This document shows positions 61,028 through 64,000 of a stretch of DNA of 64,000 nt, piece by piece. Made by a program: the position numbers and the translations under genes. The stretch comes from Rhodobacter sp. 24-YEA-8 (GTDB taxonomy: Bacteria; Pseudomonadota; Alphaproteobacteria; Rhodobacterales; Rhodobacteraceae): positions 62,001 to 126,000 of the forward strand of contig NZ_FNSK01000004.1 of NCBI RefSeq assembly GCF_900105075.1, read 5' to 3'. Below the pieces are notes generated by a model. It was given only the letters and a program-made list of their open reading frames with translations, was not told the origin of the DNA and did not search any database. Position 1 is the first letter of the stretch; each line of letters begins with the position of its first letter.

Positions 61028-61708
61028 TTATCCTGGCAAATCTATAAAACGTTCACCGAAAACAAAGTAGTCCTGAACTTTCGGTGCCGCTGCATCCTCG
61101 GGGCGCACATACCGGATAGAGCTGCGGCCGCGGCAATTTCTCGGCAGCACGAAAGTGCGGATGAAGGAGGTCGGGCTGCTTTCGGTCGTGGGGGCAAGCA
61201 CCGGCTCATGACCGATTTCCAGCCAGGGATCGCCCGGCCCATAGGTGCCTTTCCCGCTGGGGGTCTCGATGCTTATCTCGCCTTTCAGACAGCAACGGAT
61301 GCCAGGCCCCTGATGAACATGGGTCAGTGCGACGCCGCCCGGGGGAAAGCCGACCCGGTCGCAGCGCAGCAGCCATTCCTGCGCCGGATCAAGATCAAGC
61401 TCTGCCGAGAGGCGGGCCGTCGAGGTGACGCCCGGTGCCGATTGCAGCCTGCCATCCCCGGGCGCATCTGGTGCCACAAGATCCCAACGCCAGAGCCGAG
61501 TCCCGTTCGGTCCGCCTGAAAGGGCCACAGGGCTCTGACCAAGCCATGCCCCCCCGGCCTGGTGATTTTGCGCGCCATCGCTGAATTCGACTGTCACATC
61601 GCCTTCGACAACATAAATTGCCCGCGCCGCCGCCGGAAGATAGGCATGTTGCGTGAAACCGGCGGGAAAAACATCTTCCGTCAGCCGCAAAACCACTTTT
61701 GTCATCAT
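61028..61708 (-). CDS. Bicupin protein
   Basis: A 226-residue protein with two cupin halves. The first is at about 20-85 (YLPAAARAIYVVEGDVTVEF) and the second at about 118-190 (GGVALTHVHQGPGIRCCLKG, YGPGDPWLEIG). Only the second half carries a recognisable metal-type motif (H-V-H with a later acidic residue), so it probably holds the active site. It recalls ureidoglycine aminohydrolase-like and sugar-acid cupins. It is probably an enzyme for the substrate taken up by the divergent TRAP system. It is 14 bp from the IclR gene. Confidence 0.78.
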   Translation of the reverse strand: MMTKVVLRLTEDVFPAGFTQHAYLPAAARAIYVVEGDVTVEFSDGAQNHQAGGAWLGQSPVALSGGPNGTRLWRWDLVAPDAPGDGRLQSAPGVTSTARLSAELDLDPAQEWLLRCDRVGFPPGGVALTHVHQGPGIRCCLKGEISIETPSGKGTYGPGDPWLEIGHEPVLAPTTESSPTSFIRTFVLPRNCRGRSSIRYVRPEDAAAPKVQDYFVFGERFIDLPG

Positions 61709-61798
61709 TCGTCCTTCCCATTCCCCCGACTTGCCCCGGATCAGGGGTAGCGGGGTCGCTCACTCGATTCCGTGATCGTATTGATCAACGAGACAGCA

Positions 61799-61820
61799 GT
61801 ATCGTATGTCGTTACGATAC
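61799..61820. promoter_or_regulatory. Palindromic IclR-type operator candidate
   Basis: GTATCGTA and TACGATAC form perfect 8-bp arms around TGTCGT. A TTGACA hexamer follows at 61823-61828 on the forward strand, and further GATAC half-sites lie at 61861-61886. It sits between the bicupin/IclR unit and the TRAP genes, so binding could control both directions. Confidence 0.6.
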
Positions 61821-61929
61821 GCTTGACAATCACCCGTGCATTTGAAAACAACATTAATCGATACCGATATCTCGTTCACAGATACGGTCTGCTCATGATG
61901 TTGGTTGGGAGGCCAAGGGGAGGATGACG

Positions 61930-62916
61930 ATGAAACGATTCTGTGCTGCGATCAGTGTTGCTGCCGCTGTCTGTGTGTCGGCGGGCGCGGCCCTGTCTGA
62001 CGTGACCATTCGCCTGGGCCATGTGACCCAGACCTCGCACCCGTTCCATATTGGCGCGGAAATGTTCCGCGACGCTGTTGCCGCTGAAAGCAATGGCACG
62101 ATTGAAATCAGCATCTATCCGGCTCGTCAGCTTGGCGACGACCGTCAGCTTCTGGAAGGTGTACGGCTTGGCACCGTGGACGCTGCGATCATTTCTTCCT
62201 CGACCTTCTCGCTGTTCACGCCGGTGATGGACGCGCTGCAGCTTCCCTGGCTGATTGGGTCCTATGACGAGCTGGCCGAGGCCTTTGTCTCGGCGCCGGC
62301 CAGGGACATGCTTGTCAGCCTGGACGGGTTGGGCATGACCGGGCTGGGATATTATGAGGGTGGTTTCCGTCATTTCCTGAACAACCGGGTCACCGTCAAT
62401 ACGGTCGCGGATATGAAGGGGCTGCGCGTGCGCGTGGTTCCGAACCCGCTGCATATCGCGATCTTCGAGGCGATTGGTGCAGCGCCGACCCCGATGGCCT
62501 ATGGCGAAGTCTATACCGCGCTGGAAACCGGTGTACTTGACGGTGCAGAGATAAATGTCTCTTCCGTCTATGGCGAGCGCTTCTACGAGGCGGCGCGGGA
62601 ATTCAGCCTGACCGGGCATTTCTTCTTCCCGGGCGTGCTGGTGGTCAACAAAAGCCTTTATGACCGTCTCTCTCCCGACGAGCAGACCGCACTGGCCGAG
62701 GCAGCCCGCAAGACAATCGCAACCCAGGTCGCTGCGGCAAAACAGCAGGAAATGGATGCGCTTGAAGAGCTGAAAGCTGCAAGCGTCAAGGTTGTCGAAT
62801 TCAACGATGTCGAGGCAGCCCGTGCGCTTGTCCAGCCGCTTGTCGAAGACTACGAGGCCCGCGACCCGCTGGTGAAGGCCTTTGCCGATCACGTTCGCGC
62901 CGCTGCGGCCAACTGA
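61930..62916 (+). CDS. TRAP transporter periplasmic binding protein (DctP family)
   Basis: A 328-residue binding protein with a signal peptide (about 1-22). DctP features include HVTQTSHPFHIGAEMFRD, IYPARQLGDDRQLLEGVRLG, and the carboxylate-binding Arg region MKGLRVRVVPNPLHIAIFEAIGAAPTPMAY. Typical ligands are C4-dicarboxylates, sugar acids or other carboxylates. ATG 61930 is used because AAGGGGAGG abuts an earlier ATG too closely. Confidence 0.92.
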   Translation: MKRFCAAISVAAAVCVSAGAALSDVTIRLGHVTQTSHPFHIGAEMFRDAVAAESNGTIEISIYPARQLGDDRQLLEGVRLGTVDAAIISSSTFSLFTPVMDALQLPWLIGSYDELAEAFVSAPARDMLVSLDGLGMTGLGYYEGGFRHFLNNRVTVNTVADMKGLRVRVVPNPLHIAIFEAIGAAPTPMAYGEVYTALETGVLDGAEINVSSVYGERFYEAAREFSLTGHFFFPGVLVVNKSLYDRLSPDEQTALAEAARKTIATQVAAAKQQEMDALEELKAASVKVVEFNDVEAARALVQPLVEDYEARDPLVKAFADHVRAAAAN

Positions 62917-62950
62917 TCCCCCGCACGAGCGAAAGGCGGAGAGCCCGTAA

Positions 62951-63445
62951 ATGTCTGTCCATTCCCTGTTCAGTCTCTATCGAAAGGTGATAGGGGCTTT
63001 CGCCTTCGCCTGTATGGTCGGGATCGTCCTTCTGACGGCCCTTCAGGTGGTGTCGCGCTATGCGCTGCAATCTGCGCTGTTCTGGCCGGAGGAAGCGGCG
63101 CGCTTCCTCCTGATCCTCATCACCTTCATCGTCGCGGGTCTGTCCTATGATCGGGGCGAGATGATCGGTGTCACGATCTTCACGCAGCGGTTCAGTCGCC
63201 GTATTGCGCTGGTGTTCTCGGTGCTGGTCCATCTTTCGATGCTGACACTGCTGGGTTTGCTGATCTGGTATGGCTGGCAATTCGCCCAGATGAATGCGGT
63301 CCAGAAAGCGGCGGCGCTGCGGATCCCGATGCAGTGGATCTATATGGCGGTGCCGGTGGGCTTTGCCATCCTTGCCTGCCATGTGCTGGGCAATCTTCTG
63401 TGCACTTTGCGGGAACTGGCCCGTCCGAAAGGAGATCTGGCATGA
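62951..63445 (+). CDS. TRAP transporter small membrane protein (DctQ family)
   Basis: A 164-residue protein with four hydrophobic segments. The DctQ motif FWPEEAARFLLILITFI lies near residues 38-54. It forms the integral membrane complex with the DctM protein encoded next; the two genes overlap by 4 bp. It follows the binding-protein gene by 34 bp. Confidence 0.92.
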   Translation: MSVHSLFSLYRKVIGAFAFACMVGIVLLTALQVVSRYALQSALFWPEEAARFLLILITFIVAGLSYDRGEMIGVTIFTQRFSRRIALVFSVLVHLSMLTLLGLLIWYGWQFAQMNAVQKAAALRIPMQWIYMAVPVGFAILACHVLGNLLCTLRELARPKGDLA

Positions 63446-64000
63446 GCCTCTTCATGGGCAGCTTTGCCATCTTCCTCCTGCTGAGTGTGCCGGTGGTGAT
63501 GGTGCTGGGGCTTGCCTCGGTGACCTATCTGGTGATCGTCGGCCAGTCGCATCTGCTGATCGCCCTGCCGCAGCGCCTGATCGTCGGCGTTGATCAGTTC
63601 ATCCTGCTGACGGTGCCTCTGTTCATCCTGGCCGGTAATCTGATGACTGTGGGCGGGATTTCCGGCCGGATCATCGATCTTGCGCAGGCAGCCTTTGGCC
63701 ATCTGAAGGGTGGTCTCGCCCAGGTCAATGTCAGCTCCAGCGTGTTCTTCTCGGGCGTCAGCGGTTCTGCCACAGCGGATGCAGCGGCAATGGGCACCAT
63801 CCTGATCCCCGGCATGAAGCGCGAAGGCTACCCCGCGCCCTATGCGGCGGCGCTGACTGCGGTTTCCTCGCTGATCGGGCCGATGATCCCGCCCAGTCTG
63901 CAACTGGTGGTCTTTGGCGCGCTGACCGGCACTTCGATTTCGGCGCTGTTTCTGGCCGGGATCGTGCCGGGAATTCTGCTTGCCCTGGCGCTGGCGCTTT
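63442..64000 (+). CDS. TRAP transporter large membrane protein (DctM family), truncated by window edge
   Basis: ATG 63442 in an ATGA overlap with the DctQ gene opens a frame that continues through the right edge. The first 186 codons encode hydrophobic helices with the DctM features TVPLFILAGNLM and a GSATADAAAMG stretch. It conducts the substrate using a sodium or proton gradient. The C-terminal part lies outside the window. Confidence 0.92.
   Translation, partial: MSLFMGSFAIFLLLSVPVVMVLGLASVTYLVIVGQSHLLIALPQRLIVGVDQFILLTVPLFILAGNLMTVGGISGRIIDLAQAAFGHLKGGLAQVNVSSSVFFSGVSGSATADAAAMGTILIPGMKREGYPAPYAAALTAVSSLIGPMIPPSLQLVVFGALTGTSISALFLAGIVPGILLALALAL

Noticed and set aside
61863..61890. Additional GATAC half-sites after the IclR palindrome
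   Set aside because: They are imperfect and unpaired, so they are mentioned only as possible auxiliary sites.

Overview
The window looks like a plasmid or chromid segment from a Paracoccus-like member of the Rhodobacterales (Alphaproteobacteria). The evidence is the GC-rich coding, the dense ATGA/GTGA-coupled operons, a complete repABC replication and partition locus (about 41.8-45.2 kb), and gene families typical of the group (pqqABCDE, FIST/hybrid kinase, TRAP and polar amino acid ABC transport, DUF1403). No rRNA, tRNA, CRISPR array or intact insertion sequence was seen.

Layout. (1) 0-6.6 kb: a tightly coupled signalling cassette (NarL-type regulator, FIST sensor, hybrid kinase, second kinase, OmpR-type regulator, two secreted proteins). 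It converges on (2) pqqABCDE, 6.7-9.8 kb, reverse strand. The combination suggests control of PQQ-dependent alcohol oxidation, but no quinoprotein dehydrogenase lies in the window. (3) 9.9-14.1 kb: an AcoR-like activator without a GAFTGA loop, divergent from a 30-codon remnant of an alcohol dehydrogenase and an SnoaL/flavin monooxygenase fusion. (4) 14.2-17.2 kb: small membrane, hypothetical and PRC-barrel proteins. (5) 17.8-30.4 kb: an envelope and carrier-lipid block with a lipid kinase, phosphoesterase, DedA, UppP, a two-component system, a CadD-like transporter, a large GH18-like/NodB/GT2 fusion and a DUF3131 protein. Four promoters in this block share a TCAG-N7-TCAG box, an 11-bp direct repeat of the kind bound by OmpR-family regulators. 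(6) 30.7-35.1 kb: a membrane protein, a hybrid kinase with two receiver domains and an HPt domain, and a REC-GGDEF diguanylate cyclase. (7) 35.5-41.3 kb: aspartase, a polar amino acid ABC transporter and a GlxA-type AraC regulator. (8) 41.8-47.5 kb: repABC with two parS-like palindromes and a candidate antisense ctRNA, HipBA-type toxin-antitoxin genes and a truncated DUF1403 gene. (9) 47.5-60.0 kb: two paralogous heme/iron uptake modules, each ordered ECF sigma factor, FecR, TonB-dependent receptor, heme oxygenase. They lie back to back with one unknown secreted protein between them. (10) 60.2-64.0 kb: an IclR regulator and bicupin divergent from a TRAP transporter (dctPQM, dctM cut by the window edge), with a palindromic operator between them.

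The most promising unexplained biology is the TCAG-N7-TCAG regulon, which links undecaprenyl-phosphate recycling (DedA, UppP) to a polysaccharide synthase/deacetylase operon. Next are the doubled heme module with a stem-loop conserved between receptor and oxygenase, and the coupled FIST/kinase cassette next to pqq.
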